A stretch of 43,665 bases of DNA, taken from NCBI RefSeq assembly GCF_001673315.1, contig NZ_LZLQ01000106.1:1-43665 (forward strand), written 5' to 3'. The notes below the pieces were generated by a model. It saw only the letters and a list, made by a program, of their open reading frames with translations, had not been told where the DNA came from and made no database searches. Source of the DNA: Mycobacterium asiaticum. GTDB taxonomy: Bacteria; Actinomycetota; Actinomycetes; Mycobacteriales; Mycobacteriaceae. Every line of letters starts with the position of its first letter. The stretch's first letter is position 1. Below are positions 1-9,148 of this stretch, piece after piece. The position numbers and the translations under genes were made by a program.

Positions 1-90
1 GTCCCACCGTGTCCCGGACCCCTCGGCGAACGCGCCGACTGGTGGTGGTACACCCCCTACGAACCCCAACCACCACCCACCAACAACTAG
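1..90 (+). CDS. 3' end of an unidentified protein, possibly a DUF222/HNH (13E12-type) protein
   Basis: Frame 1 is open from the window edge to a TAG at 88-90 and encodes a C-terminus with the run ERADWWWYTPYEPQPPP. Tryptophan-rich, proline-rich tails like this occur after the HNH domain of mycobacterial 13E12/DUF222 proteins, but no catalytic residues lie inside the window. The identification rests only on tail composition and is weak. The longer overlapping frame at 9-212 is Arg/Thr/Pro-rich and looks like a shadow. Between 91 and 272 there is no convincing gene, only a short direct repeat (two copies of a CCACCCGAAGACTTCG-like unit near 170-200). Confidence 0.3.
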   Translation, partial: VPPCPGPLGERADWWWYTPYEPQPPPTNN

Positions 91-272
91 CCCCGGTCAC
101 CCTGGGTCCGTTCTCTACCGGCACCGCAGCGCACCCAAATACACTGCGAGATCCAGCAATTCGGCCGCCACCCGAAGACTTCGCCACCCGAAGACTTCGC
201 AACCCGTGGTGAACATCCGTGGCGACAGCATGCGCCCACGTGGGCCGAGTCCGTCTGGTAACCCAGAACGCG

Positions 273-1541
273 CTAACCCGCCCGGTGACTGACGCTTCCC
301 GTTCGAGATGAGGCATACACCTCGGCCAGGAATTGCTCGACGGCAACCGCGGCGTGCGCCGCGCGCGTCGACCCGAAGATGTCGAAAGCATGCTGGGCGT
401 AGGGCATTTCGGCATAGACCACTGGCTGTCGGCTCACTTCGCGCAATCTTGCGACGAAACTGCGTGCCTGTTCAACCGGAATCAGCGAGTCGTTGACCCC
501 GTGCAGGACGAAGAACGGCGGCGCGTCCTCGGAGATGTGGGTGATCGACGAGGCGAGACGAAACGGCTCTGCGAGTTCGTTCCGGCTCAGCTTGAACACT
601 CGCTTGCCCATCATGGCCGGCATCATCGGATGCACTGCGTCGTCCCGGGTGAAGTCGTAGAACCCGTAGAACGGCACCGCCGCCTGCACGCGGGTATCCA
701 CTTCCTCGAAACCCGGCTGAAACAACGGGTAGTTGGGGGAAACTGCGGCGAGCGATGACAGATGTCCGCCGGCCGAACCTCCGGTGATGGCAATCCAATC
801 CGGATCTCCGCCGTACTCGGCGATGTGCTCCTTCGTCCACGCTATCGCCCGCTTGACATCGGCGATCTGGTCGGGCCACGTCGAGCGCGGGCTCAGCCGA
901 TAGTTGACCGAGACACATACCCAACCCAGCTCGGCAAGGTGGCTCATCAACGGATGTCCTTGTCCGCGTTTGTCTCCCACCATCCAGGCTCCGCCGTGAA
1001 CCTGCAGCAACACCGGCGCCCGTCCCCCGCGGTCCAGATCGGGTCGCCGCCAGATGTCGAGATGGTTTCGCTTCCCGAACTCGCCGTAACTGATGTCGGC
1101 GTCGTGCGCGTAGTCGCGCCAGATCCGCAGCATCCGCGCCGGACCCGGTTTCTTCGCGGTGGCCCCGTTCGAAGCCGGCACCTTCCACAAGTCGCCAGCC
1201 TCTCGGCGGCGATCAGTACCCAGTCCTTCATCCAGCGCTGCGGTCAGCGGTTCGTTGGCGCGCTGCCCGATGCGGTGCAGGCCGAATAGGCCCAGCCAGG
1301 ACAGCACCGAAACCAGCCAACTCACACCGAGCAACCGGGCCGGCACCCACCGTGACACCGTTGCCAGCGCTGTCGCGTGCGCCGCCGCCGACTGCAGCGG
1401 AAGTTCGGAAGCGAACAGACCGAAAGCGAAGGCGTAGCCCGCGCCGTACCCCTTTTTGCTCAACGGTCGGTAGCCGTTCACGGTGAACACCGACCCCAAC
1501 ACCGCCAGCAACATCGCCCCGACCGCGGCCAATCGTTTCAA
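273..1541 (-). CDS. alpha/beta-hydrolase esterase/lipase of the LipO/LipQ type
   Basis: A 422-residue protein of the hormone-sensitive-lipase-like alpha/beta-hydrolase family, probably a membrane-associated carboxylesterase. The N-terminus (about residues 1-120) has hydrophobic segments, including one at 5-25 and one near 75-95. The catalytic domain follows: the oxyanion motif VHGGAWMVG, the nucleophile elbow GGSAGG, and late Asp and His candidates in HGVNDSLIP and HAFDIFG. The start is a TTG preceded by GAGGAGA at 7-base spacing, giving the N-terminus MKRLAAVG. Length and two-part layout resemble M. tuberculosis LipO and LipQ (about 420 residues), but I cannot decide which is closer, so no symbol is given. 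It lies 44 bases after the permease gene on the same strand and may be the last gene of that operon. Its substrate is unknown. Confidence 0.85.
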   Translation of the reverse strand: MKRLAAVGAMLLAVLGSVFTVNGYRPLSKKGYGAGYAFAFGLFASELPLQSAAAHATALATVSRWVPARLLGVSWLVSVLSWLGLFGLHRIGQRANEPLTAALDEGLGTDRRREAGDLWKVPASNGATAKKPGPARMLRIWRDYAHDADISYGEFGKRNHLDIWRRPDLDRGGRAPVLLQVHGGAWMVGDKRGQGHPLMSHLAELGWVCVSVNYRLSPRSTWPDQIADVKRAIAWTKEHIAEYGGDPDWIAITGGSAGGHLSSLAAVSPNYPLFQPGFEEVDTRVQAAVPFYGFYDFTRDDAVHPMMPAMMGKRVFKLSRNELAEPFRLASSITHISEDAPPFFVLHGVNDSLIPVEQARSFVARLREVSRQPVVYAEMPYAQHAFDIFGSTRAAHAAVAVEQFLAEVYASSRTGSVSHRAG

Positions 1542-1585
1542 AGCTGTCTCCTCACACGACTACCCATCGAATCTAACCGGCCGGG

Positions 1586-3964
1586 TCAGCCGATCTCCCC
1601 GGGTGCCCCGGCGCCGCCGGCGTCCCGCGTCTCCGCAGGCTCCTGAACCACGGTGTAGGAGGGGTCAACCATCCACTTCGTGCGGTCACCGCTCTGACGG
1701 GCCTTGCCCGTCACCCGCAGCAGCTGGCCGGGCTGGATGTCGGCGCCGTCATGCCCCGGCCGGAACCGGATGCGGACTTCCCCGCTGTCATCGCCCACCA
1801 CGATCCAACGGAACGTCCCCCGGCGCTTGGCGATGTCCTCGACCTCGTTGACCCGCCCTTCGAAGGTGGCGCGCTGGCCGGGGATCAAGGCGGCCACAGT
1901 GATCACCGACGACCGATGCTCCGGGTGCTCGTAGGCCTCGACGTTGCGATCCTCCGCCTGCGACACCCACGCTTCGACCTTGTCGAGTTCACAGGCGATT
2001 CGTTGCTCGAGTCGATGCGGATACGCGTCTTTGATCCGGGACTGCACGTCGTAGGGCACGATCGTGGCGGCGGCGTCCGGGATGAGGCTCACTGCGCGGG
2101 CGATCTTGTCCGCGGTCCGGTCGTGCAGCAACCGGCCCAGCAATGGCGCATAGGTGCGACGCGGCAGCAGCACCGTCACATTGGTGTCCCGGTTCTCCTT
2201 ACTCGTGCGAGCGACCAATATCTGGGCAGACCGGGTGACGCGTCGATCCGGACAATCGATCACCCGCAGCCGGGTATCCAATTCGAAGTCGTCCCAACGC
2301 TTGCGCAGCTGGGCAGTATGCACCGCGTCGACCATGAAATGCACCGCGATCAATTCGTCGGCGCGTAACCCTTTGCCGTACCGCAGGGCTTCGATCACCG
2401 CCAGATCGACCGAGTTCACCAAGATGAATACCTGGTGCCGCGCGTACTTCACCAACTCGGGCCGATCGGTGCGGAACATCTCGAGAATGGCTGCCTCGGC
2501 CCGGTATTCGCGGTTCAGCCGAATCAATCCGAACACCAGCAGCGGAAAGACGACGACGACCAGCCACGCGCCCTCGGTAAATTTCGCCACCGCGAAGATA
2601 CCCACCACGATCGTCGACATGATGCCTGCGGACAGGTTGATCGCCAGCCGGTGCCGCCAACCCGGTTCCCGGTGTGTCAGATGATGTTTGGTCATTCCGT
2701 AACCGGCCATGGCGAAACCGGTGAACACCCCGATCGCATAGAACGGCACCAGCGCGTTCACCGAACCCCCGGTGATCACCACCAGCAGCACCGACAGAGC
2801 GGTGAGCGCGATGATCCCGTTGGAGAACACCAGCCGGTGCCCGCGCTTCATCAGCTGCCGCGGCAGGAACCGGTCCTCGGCAACGAAACTGGCCAGCGCC
2901 GGGAAGCCGTTGAAGCTGGTGTTGGCACCGGTGAACAAGATTGCCGCCGTCGACGCTTGAACCAGGAAGAAGCACACGTTGCCGATCACGCCGTTACCGA
3001 AGACCGCCCGCCCGATCTGAGACAGCACCGACGGATATTCGGTCAGGTACGGAGTGGCGTGCGTGGCATACGCGAGGTAGGCGACGCCGGCCAGCAGGAA
3101 GGCGAGGATGCAGGCCATTGCGGTGAGCACGCGACGCGCGTTGCGCCCCTGCGGCTTCCGGAACACCTCCACGGTGTTGGAGATCGCTTCGACCCCCGTC
3201 AGCGACGAACCGCCGTTGGCGAACGCACGCAACAACACCAGAATGGTCGCGCCCATCACCAGGCCATTGCCCTGATGGACGGGCACGGTTCCGGGCAGGT
3301 GCTGCGGATCGTAGCTGGGCAGGCTCCAAAAGAGTTGGCGGACAACACCGGTCACGATGGTGGTGGCGATCATGATGATGAACAGGTAAGTCGCCGCCGC
3401 GAAAGGCTTTCCGGCTTCCTTGAGGCCGCGCAAGTTCAGGTAGCAGATGAGGACGACGACGCCGATGGTGATTTCCAGACTGAACGGCCCCAGCGCCGGC
3501 AACGCCGACACCACGGCCACGGTCCCGGCCGCCGATTGCACCGCCACCGTTACGACGTAGTCGATCAGCAACGCCGCGGCGGCGACCTGAGCGATCTTCG
3601 GTCCGAAATTGTCGCGCGCAACGATGTAGGAGCCGCCGGCCCGGGTGTAGGCCATCACCACCTGGCGGTACGACGCCGCCACCAGGACGAGGATCAACAA
3701 AATGACGCCGGTAACGGGGAGCAGCAGCGCGAACGCCGCCAGGCCCGCTTGCGGCAGCGGTTCGATGAGGATCTGCTCGGGCCCGTAGGCAGTCGACGAG
3801 ATCGCATCCGGCGACAGCGCACCCAAAGCGACTCGGTTGGACAACCGCTCGTCCGCCAGTTCCTGGGTGATCAGGGGCTTGCCCAGAAACACCCGCTTGA
3901 ACACGTCGCCGATCGTCAGCGGGATCCGGAGCTTACCGGTCGAATCCTCCGCTGAATTCGTCAT
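1586..3964 (-). CDS. APC-superfamily amino-acid/cation permease with C-terminal OB-like domain
   Basis: A 792-residue protein. Residues about 45-500 hold roughly twelve hydrophobic segments with APC-type features, including LSPDAISSTAYGPEQIL near the start and the TM6-like GVEAISNTVEVF. A cytoplasmic region (about 500-690) follows. The last ~110 residues (from VITVAALIPGQRATFEGRV through VRIRFRPGHDG and PGQLLRVTGKAR) look like a small OB-fold domain. In M. tuberculosis I recall a similar permease (Rv2690c) and a free-standing OB protein (Rv2694c) flanking the trkAB potassium genes; here the two parts appear joined in one frame. The ATG at 3964 has AGGAA 6 bases upstream and lies 19 bases after the aminotransferase stop, so co-transcription with fdxC and the aminotransferase is likely. 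Substrate unknown; amino acids or K+ are possible. Confidence 0.8.
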   Translation of the reverse strand: MTNSAEDSTGKLRIPLTIGDVFKRVFLGKPLITQELADERLSNRVALGALSPDAISSTAYGPEQILIEPLPQAGLAAFALLLPVTGVILLILVLVAASYRQVVMAYTRAGGSYIVARDNFGPKIAQVAAAALLIDYVVTVAVQSAAGTVAVVSALPALGPFSLEITIGVVVLICYLNLRGLKEAGKPFAAATYLFIIMIATTIVTGVVRQLFWSLPSYDPQHLPGTVPVHQGNGLVMGATILVLLRAFANGGSSLTGVEAISNTVEVFRKPQGRNARRVLTAMACILAFLLAGVAYLAYATHATPYLTEYPSVLSQIGRAVFGNGVIGNVCFFLVQASTAAILFTGANTSFNGFPALASFVAEDRFLPRQLMKRGHRLVFSNGIIALTALSVLLVVITGGSVNALVPFYAIGVFTGFAMAGYGMTKHHLTHREPGWRHRLAINLSAGIMSTIVVGIFAVAKFTEGAWLVVVVFPLLVFGLIRLNREYRAEAAILEMFRTDRPELVKYARHQVFILVNSVDLAVIEALRYGKGLRADELIAVHFMVDAVHTAQLRKRWDDFELDTRLRVIDCPDRRVTRSAQILVARTSKENRDTNVTVLLPRRTYAPLLGRLLHDRTADKIARAVSLIPDAAATIVPYDVQSRIKDAYPHRLEQRIACELDKVEAWVSQAEDRNVEAYEHPEHRSSVITVAALIPGQRATFEGRVNEVEDIAKRRGTFRWIVVGDDSGEVRIRFRPGHDGADIQPGQLLRVTGKARQSGDRTKWMVDPSYTVVQEPAETRDAGGAGAPGEIG

Positions 3965-3983
3965 CGACCGTTCCTGACCATTC

Positions 3984-5087
3984 CTAGGAGAGGCGCTCGA
4001 CCGCAGCGCCGATGCGCTCGTCGGTGGCGGTCAGCGCTATCCGCACGTGGCGCGCGCCCCGGGGCCCGTAGAAATCGCCGGGGGCCACCAGAATGCCCCG
4101 TTCGGCCAGCCAGGCGACGGTCTCATGGCATCCCTCGCCCCGGCTGGCCCACAAATACAGACCGGCCTCCGAATGGTCGACGGTGAAGCCCGCCGAGCGC
4201 AGCACCGGCAGCAGGCTCGCCCGCCGTTGCGCATAGCGCTCCCGTTGCAGCTTCTCGTGATCGTCGTCGTCCAGCGCAGCCACCATGGCAGCCTGCACCG
4301 GCGTGGGAACGATCATGCCGGCGTGTTTGCGCACCGCCAGCAGTTCGGCGATCAGGGTGGCATCGCCGGTGACAAAGCCAGCCCGGTAACCGGCCAGTGA
4401 CGAACTCTTCGAGAGCGAATGCACCGCTAACAGGTTGCTATGGTCGCCGTCGCAAACGGTCGGGTGCAGCAGCGATAGCGGTTCTGCTTCCCAGGCCAAG
4501 CCCAGGTAGCACTCGTCGGAAACCACCAGAACACCGCGCTGGCGGGACCACTCGACCACCTTGCGCAGGTGGTCGACGCCCAGGACGCGACCGGTGGGGT
4601 TACTCGGCGAATTCAGGAACATCAGCGCGGGTCTTTGCGGGCCGAGCTGGGTCAACGAATCCGCGCGTACCACCCGCGCTTTCGCCAGGCGTGCGCCCAC
4701 GTCGTAAGTCGGATATGCCAGTTCGGGCACCACCACCGCATCGCCGGCACCCAGCCCGAGCAGCGTCGGCAGCCAGGCGATGAGTTCCTTCGTGCCGATG
4801 ACGGGCAAGATCGCCGCCTGGTCGATGCCGGTGACACCGAACCGGCGCGCCAGTGCGGCCACGGCCGATTCTCGCAACTGAGCGGTTCCGGCGGTGGCCG
4901 GATAACCCGACTCGGCGCCGGCAGCTGCCAATGCATCCTGGATCAGCGGCGCGACGGGGTCCACCGGGGTGCCGACCGATAGGTCGACAATGCCGTCCGG
5001 ATGACCGGCGGCAATGGCCTTCGCCTCCGCCAGGGTGTCCCACGGGAACTCCGGCAGGGTCGCCGACACGATCTGCCGGCTTGGCAT
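3984..5087 (-). CDS. dapC: PLP aminotransferase, probable succinyldiaminopimelate aminotransferase
   Basis: A 367-residue fold-type I aminotransferase matching the M. tuberculosis Rv1178 position. Visible features are the N-terminal DLSVGTPVDP, the substrate-loop NSPSNPTG, and the PLP-lysine motif HSLSKSSSLAGYRAGF. The C-terminal domain ends with RHVRIALTATDERI. The assigned reaction, transfer of an amino group to N-succinyl-2-amino-6-ketopimelate in lysine/meso-DAP synthesis, follows the usual annotation of this family. In M. tuberculosis another gene (Rv0858c) is the better-characterised DapC, so the substrate here is inferred. I chose the ATG at 5087, with GAGGA about 13 bases upstream; a GTG at 5069 is an alternative. 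The gene starts 8 bases after the fdxC stop, a pairing conserved in mycobacteria. Confidence 0.85.
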   Translation of the reverse strand: MPSRQIVSATLPEFPWDTLAEAKAIAAGHPDGIVDLSVGTPVDPVAPLIQDALAAAGAESGYPATAGTAQLRESAVAALARRFGVTGIDQAAILPVIGTKELIAWLPTLLGLGAGDAVVVPELAYPTYDVGARLAKARVVRADSLTQLGPQRPALMFLNSPSNPTGRVLGVDHLRKVVEWSRQRGVLVVSDECYLGLAWEAEPLSLLHPTVCDGDHSNLLAVHSLSKSSSLAGYRAGFVTGDATLIAELLAVRKHAGMIVPTPVQAAMVAALDDDDHEKLQRERYAQRRASLLPVLRSAGFTVDHSEAGLYLWASRGEGCHETVAWLAERGILVAPGDFYGPRGARHVRIALTATDERIGAAVERLS

Positions 5088-5095
5088 CGGCGTGG

Positions 5096-5419
5096 TCAGT
5101 CCTCGGCCTTCGGCGGCAGATCCTTGACCGCCTGCGGGTCGTTTTCGGTCATGCCAACCTTCGCGGCACCGCCCGGCGATCCCAACTCGACGAAGAAGTC
5201 GGCGTTGATCTGCGTGTATTGGCTCCACTGATCGGGCACGTCATCTTCGTAATAGATGGCCTCGACCGGACAGACCGGTTCGCAGGCTCCACAGTCGACG
5301 CACTCGTCGGGATGGATGAACAGCATCCGGGCACCCTCGTAGATGCAATCGACCGGGCACTCCTCAATGCATGCCTTGTCTTTGATGTCGACGCAAGGTT
5401 CGGCGATCGTGTACGTCAC
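5096..5419 (-). CDS. fdxC: ferredoxin FdxC, 7Fe type
   Basis: A 107-residue soluble ferredoxin with two cysteine clusters in the first 60 residues: PCVDIKDKACIEECPVDCIY and CVDCGACEPVCPVEAIYYEDD. The spacing fits the mycobacterial/actinobacterial 7Fe type ([3Fe-4S] plus [4Fe-4S]) with a longer C-terminal tail. It is a low-potential electron carrier; partners in mycobacteria can include cytochromes P450 and oxidoreductases, but none is encoded next door. The GTG start has a strong GAGGAGA ribosome binding site. M. tuberculosis has fadH and a small regulator gene (Rv1175c, Rv1176c) between TB8.4 and fdxC; they are absent here. Confidence 0.95.
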   Translation of the reverse strand: MTYTIAEPCVDIKDKACIEECPVDCIYEGARMLFIHPDECVDCGACEPVCPVEAIYYEDDVPDQWSQYTQINADFFVELGSPGGAAKVGMTENDPQAVKDLPPKAED

Positions 5420-5445
5420 GGACGTCTCCTCAACGTGTCCTCCAG

Positions 5446-5471
5446 GTACGGGTCAACCAGTACGGGTCAAC
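5446..5471 (-). promoter_or_regulatory. direct repeat GTACGGGTCAAC x2 upstream of fdxC
   Basis: The 12-base sequence GTACGGGTCAAC occurs at 5446-5457 and again at 5460-5471, a 14-base period, 27-52 bases before the fdxC start. On the fdxC strand it reads GTTGACCCGTAC twice, and each copy contains a TTGAC -35-like core. It may be a regulator site or a doubled promoter element. No binding protein can be named. Confidence 0.4.
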
Positions 5472-5890
5472 GGCGGGCTGCTAGTAGTACCCAAGGGGCT
5501 TCTCGGGTATGCCTTCGGTTACTGATACTAGACGTTGCACATACAACTCCGGCAATTGGCACGCCTGCCGAACTGTCCACTCGTGTCGAACATAGTTGCA
5601 TCGCATCGTGCTGGGTGCCGTTGCCGGCAGGACCGGGGACCGGCATGTCGGTTCGACGGCGCTCGACGGGGTACCGGTAGCCCCCGGAACCGCTATTTCG
5701 CCCACCGCGAAATCGCCGCGAATAATGCTCTGACCTGCAAGTTGTTACAACCGGCGAGGGTCTGGCGATAACAATCTTGATAGGAGCAAGTCCACGGAGC
5801 CTGGTAGCCTTTAGCGCAGACGGCAACCGCTGGGCAGATGTCGTCGCCGTCGTGTCCGGCGGTGCAATATTTGGGGAAGGTGTCCGAAAA
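5472..5890. other. long intergenic region between fdxC and TB8.4
   Basis: No convincing gene is seen. It sits between two divergent genes and so should hold both promoters. A TAGCCT box at about 5807-5812 could be the -10 element for TB8.4, giving an untranslated leader of roughly 70 bases that ends in GGGGAAGG before the ATG. A leftward frame at 5481-5705 lacks a recognisable domain and is not called. M. tuberculosis carries fadH and Rv1176c at this place. Confidence 0.5.
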
Positions 5891-6223
5891 ATGAGGTTGT
5901 CGCTTATCAAGATGGCCGTGGTTACAGGGGGCTTGGCAGCGTCGCTGGGCTTAGGGACCGGAGTTGCCTCGGCAGATCCGTTCGATGGCGTTGTGAACAC
6001 AACCTGCAGTTACCCACAGGTGATCGCGGCACTCAACGCGACCAACCCGGGTGCCGCGGCGCAGTTCAACGCTTCGCCGGTTGCGCAAAGCTACCTGCAG
6101 CGGTTCCTGGCTTCGCCGCCGCCGGCGCGCGCACAGATGGCCGCACAGTTGCAGGCCATGCCGGGCGCGTCGCAGTACATCGGCGTCGTCGAGTCCGTCG
6201 CCGGAGTTTGTAACAGCTACTGA
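5891..6223 (+). CDS. TB8.4: secreted low-molecular-weight antigen TB8.4 (Rv1174c homologue)
   Basis: A 110-residue secreted protein. Residues 1-28 form a Sec signal peptide ending in GVASADP, after which the mature ~82-residue protein begins. It contains TTCSYPQVIAALNATNPG and AAQFNASPVAQSYL, and ends VAGVCNSY. The two cysteines (in TTCSY and GVCNS) are well placed for one disulfide. The match to the M. tuberculosis T-cell antigen TB8.4 from memory is close over the whole length. The ATG follows GGGGAAGG about 10 bases upstream; the longer frame starting at 5777 lacks a signal peptide and is not chosen. A strong terminator follows at once, so it is probably transcribed alone. Molecular function is unknown. 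Confidence 0.95.
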   Translation: MRLSLIKMAVVTGGLAASLGLGTGVASADPFDGVVNTTCSYPQVIAALNATNPGAAAQFNASPVAQSYLQRFLASPPPARAQMAAQLQAMPGASQYIGVVESVAGVCNSY

Positions 6224-6230
6224 GTTTGAC

Positions 6231-6295
6231 CCGCGAGCGTAACGCCGCTGCACAACTCCCCGAGAGTGGTGCCGGCGTTGCGCTCGCGGTTTTTT
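6231..6295 (+). terminator. intrinsic terminator after TB8.4
   Basis: A 17-base-pair stem pairs 6231-6247 (CCGCGAGCGTAACGCCG) with 6273-6289 (CGGCGTTGCGCTCGCGG), with one G-T pair and a 25-base loop, followed by six T at 6290-6295. Canonical stem-plus-U-tract terminators are uncommon in mycobacteria. It should separate TB8.4 from the convergent fbiC. Confidence 0.85.
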
Positions 6296-6353
6296 CGCAG
6301 GTTTGTTCTGCGCTTCGCAGCGTTTGTTTCTGCAGGCTTTCAGGTCGCGAGGT

Positions 6354-8921
6354 TCAGGCGGCTAGCGGAGCGTACGTCGTAGTGCGCTGACGTGCTGGCC
6401 GGCCGATGCCCTCGGCGATAGCAGTCAATTCGGCTACCGTCTTCGCCGACCCGTATTCCGAACCCGCCATCCGCGAGATGGTTTCTTCCATCAGCGTGCC
6501 GCCCAAGTCGTTGGCGCCGCCGTTGAGCATTATCTGCGTGCGCTCCACGCCGAGCTTCACCCAGCTGGTCTGGATGTGAGAGATGCGGCCGTGCAACATG
6601 ATCCGCGCCAGCGCGTGCACCGCCCGGTTGTCCCGGTGGGTAGGCCCGGGCCGGGCTGCGCCGGCCAGATAGAGCGGCGAGTTCTGATGCACGAACGGCA
6701 ACGGCACGAACTCGGTGAAGCCGCCGGTGCGGTCCTGAATGCCGCGCAGCACATTGAGATGGCCGATCCAGTGCCTGGGGCTGTCGACGTGCCCGTACAT
6801 CATCGTCGACGACGAGCGCAGCCCCACCTCGTGCGCAGTGGTCACGATCTCCACCCACAGTGAGGTGGGCAGCTTGCCCTTGGTCAGAACCCACCGGACT
6901 TCGTCGTCCAGAATCTCTGCGGCTGTGCCGGGAATGGTGTCCAGTCCGGCTTCGCGCAGCCCGGCCAGCCATTCGCGGATGCTCAGCCCGCTCTTGGTCA
7001 CGCCGTTGGCGATCTCCATCGGCGAGAAGGCGTGCACGTGCATGGACGGCACCCGCGCCTTGACCGCACGCACCAGATCGGCGTAGCCCGTCACCGGCAA
7101 CTCGGGATCGATGCCGCCCTGCATGCAGATTTCGGTGGCGCCGGCAACGTGGGCCTCCCAGGCCCGGTCGGCCACCTCCTGAGCCGACAATGAATACGCG
7201 TCGGCGTCCCCTTTGCGTTGGGCGAACGCGCAGAACCGGCAACCGGTGTAGCAGATGTTGGTGAAGTTGATGTTGCGGTTCACCACAAAGGTCACTTCGT
7301 CGCCGACGGCGTCGCGGCGTAGCGAATCCGCCAGCGCCGCAACCGCTTCCAACGCCGGGCCATCGGCGGTGGCCAGCGCGAGGTATTCGTCGTCCGAGCA
7401 GCCTCCGGGATTGCGCTCTGCCGAACGCAGCGCGGCAAGCACATCGGTGTTGATGCGCTCGGGAGCGCGGGCGGCAAGTTCATGAACCCGGGAACGGATC
7501 GATTCCCAGTCGCCGAAGGCACTGTCCAGGTCGCTGCGGGATTCACTGTTGCGGCCCTCGGTGTCGATTGCGGCGTTCAGGTCGACCCGGCCGCTGGATG
7601 CCACCTCGTCGGGCTCCTGCCACGGAGCGCCCACCGGGTTGATGTCCCGGGCGAACCCCGTTGCCGGATCGGCCAGCGCGGCAACGTGTCCGCGCACCCG
7701 TGGATCGATCCACGCCGCCCCCGCCTGCACGTACTTAGGCTGCGCCGTCAGCCGCTGCACCAGGTCGTAGCCGGCTTCCTCGGTGGTGGCCGCCAAGTCG
7801 TCCAACGCGGGCCAAGGCCGCTCGGGGTTGACGTGGTCGGGCGTCAGCGGCGATACACCGCCCCAGTCGTCGACACCTGCGGCAACCAGCGCCAGGCATT
7901 CGTCGCGGGACACCAGGTTCGGCGGCGCCTGGATCCGCATGCCTGGCCCTAACACCAGCCTGGCAACAGCGACTGTGGCCAGGTAGTCCTCGATGCCGGC
8001 ATCCGGCGTGGCGGCCATCGCGGTATGTTCCTTGGCCCGGAAGTTCTGCACGATGACTTCCTGAATATGGCCGAACTCCTTGTGCGACTTGCGTATCGCG
8101 TGCAAAGTCTCCGCCCGCTCCACGAGCGTCTCGCCGATGCCCACCAGCAGACCGGTGGTGAACGGAATGGATAACCGGCCCGCGTCGGTCAGCGCCCGCA
8201 GTCGCACCGCCGGATCCTTGTCGGGACTGCCGTAGTGCGCGAGCCCTTTGGTCTCGAAGAGGCGCCGAGACGTCGTCTCCAGCATCATTCCCATCGAGGG
8301 CGCAACTGGTTTGAGGCGCGACATCTCCGACCAGGTCATGACGCCGGGGTTCAAGTGCGGCAGCAGACCGGTGGTCTCGAGAACTCGGATCGCCATGGCC
8401 CGGACGTAGGACAGGGTGGAGTCATAACCCCGTTCGCCCAGCCACTGGCGGGCCTCCGGCCAACGGTCCTCCGGTCGGTCGCCGAGGGTGAATAATGCTT
8501 CCTTACAACCCAGTTCCGCGCCGCGGCGCGCGACGTCGAGGATCTCGTCGGGTTCCATGTATAGGCCCATTCCCTGGGCGCGCAATTTACCCGGGACGGT
8601 GACGAAGGTGCAGTAGTGGCAATTGTCGCGGCACAGGTGGGTGACAGGCAGGAAGACCTTGCGCGAGTAGCTGATCGGCAACCGGCCGCTCGGGCCGCGC
8701 CGGCCCGCCGACTCGAGGCCCGCGTCGCGCACCCGCGCCGCGCTCGCACACAGATCGGCCAGATCGTCGCCGCGGGCCGTCATCGCGATGGCAGCCTCGT
8801 CCACGTTGAGCGCCACGCCGTCCCGGGCCCGCCGCAACACGCGCCGCAACGCGGACGCGCTGGGGGCCTGAGAAGGCACAACTGGGTTAGGCAGAGCCGT
8901 CGGCTCGGGTGTCACCGGCAC
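6354..8921 (-). CDS. fbiC: 7,8-didemethyl-8-hydroxy-5-deazariboflavin synthase FbiC
   Basis: An 855-residue fusion of two radical-SAM enzymes (CofG-like and CofH-like) that make Fo, the deazaflavin core of coenzyme F420, from tyrosine and 5-amino-6-ribitylamino-uracil. The N-terminal half has its [4Fe-4S]/SAM motif in [10 protein letters not shown] (about residue 100). The C-terminal half has [10 protein letters not shown] (about residue 565). The inter-domain linker is near residues 440-490. I place the start at a GTG (8921) preceded by GGGGAAG; this gives [18 protein letters not shown] and a length almost equal to M. tuberculosis FbiC (856). The open frame extends to 9137, but the extra residues look like leader. 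F420-dependent enzymes use the product; one likely F420-binding protein is encoded at 35345-35788. Confidence 0.97.
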   Translation of the reverse strand: MPVTPEPTALPNPVVPSQAPSASALRRVLRRARDGVALNVDEAAIAMTARGDDLADLCASAARVRDAGLESAGRRGPSGRLPISYSRKVFLPVTHLCRDNCHYCTFVTVPGKLRAQGMGLYMEPDEILDVARRGAELGCKEALFTLGDRPEDRWPEARQWLGERGYDSTLSYVRAMAIRVLETTGLLPHLNPGVMTWSEMSRLKPVAPSMGMMLETTSRRLFETKGLAHYGSPDKDPAVRLRALTDAGRLSIPFTTGLLVGIGETLVERAETLHAIRKSHKEFGHIQEVIVQNFRAKEHTAMAATPDAGIEDYLATVAVARLVLGPGMRIQAPPNLVSRDECLALVAAGVDDWGGVSPLTPDHVNPERPWPALDDLAATTEEAGYDLVQRLTAQPKYVQAGAAWIDPRVRGHVAALADPATGFARDINPVGAPWQEPDEVASSGRVDLNAAIDTEGRNSESRSDLDSAFGDWESIRSRVHELAARAPERINTDVLAALRSAERNPGGCSDDEYLALATADGPALEAVAALADSLRRDAVGDEVTFVVNRNINFTNICYTGCRFCAFAQRKGDADAYSLSAQEVADRAWEAHVAGATEICMQGGIDPELPVTGYADLVRAVKARVPSMHVHAFSPMEIANGVTKSGLSIREWLAGLREAGLDTIPGTAAEILDDEVRWVLTKGKLPTSLWVEIVTTAHEVGLRSSSTMMYGHVDSPRHWIGHLNVLRGIQDRTGGFTEFVPLPFVHQNSPLYLAGAARPGPTHRDNRAVHALARIMLHGRISHIQTSWVKLGVERTQIMLNGGANDLGGTLMEETISRMAGSEYGSAKTVAELTAIAEGIGRPARQRTTTYAPLAA

Positions 8922-9148
8922 GTTGGTGTAACTTCCCCGCAGTCGAATTTCATCCGTGCGTCCCACCATGTGAACAGTTGGGCATCCCGGGCGCCATACG
9001 CGCAAGGGTAGCGGCATGCCACGGTCGGCACGCGACTGACCGGCGCGGCAATCCGGAGTGCCATTCCGCCGAGTCGGGCAAAATTTGGTCCTGATCGCGA
9101 TACGATCCGTCCATCGAACCGAACTGAGATAGCGCAAGGATGAATGGA

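Noticed and set aside
9..212. 67-codon rightward frame at the window edge
   Set aside because: Arg/Thr/Pro-rich product without domain; the frame ending at position 90 is a more natural gene end.
2435..3955. 506-codon rightward open frame
   Set aside because: Antisense to the permease gene; low-complexity His/Gln/Arg product typical of GC-rich shadow frames.
5481..5705. 74-codon leftward frame upstream of fdxC
   Set aside because: No recognisable domain, weak start signal, and it overlaps the expected promoter region.
8922..9137. N-terminal extension of fbiC
   Set aside because: The GTG at 8921 has a good ribosome binding site and gives the family length; the extra 72 residues look non-conserved.
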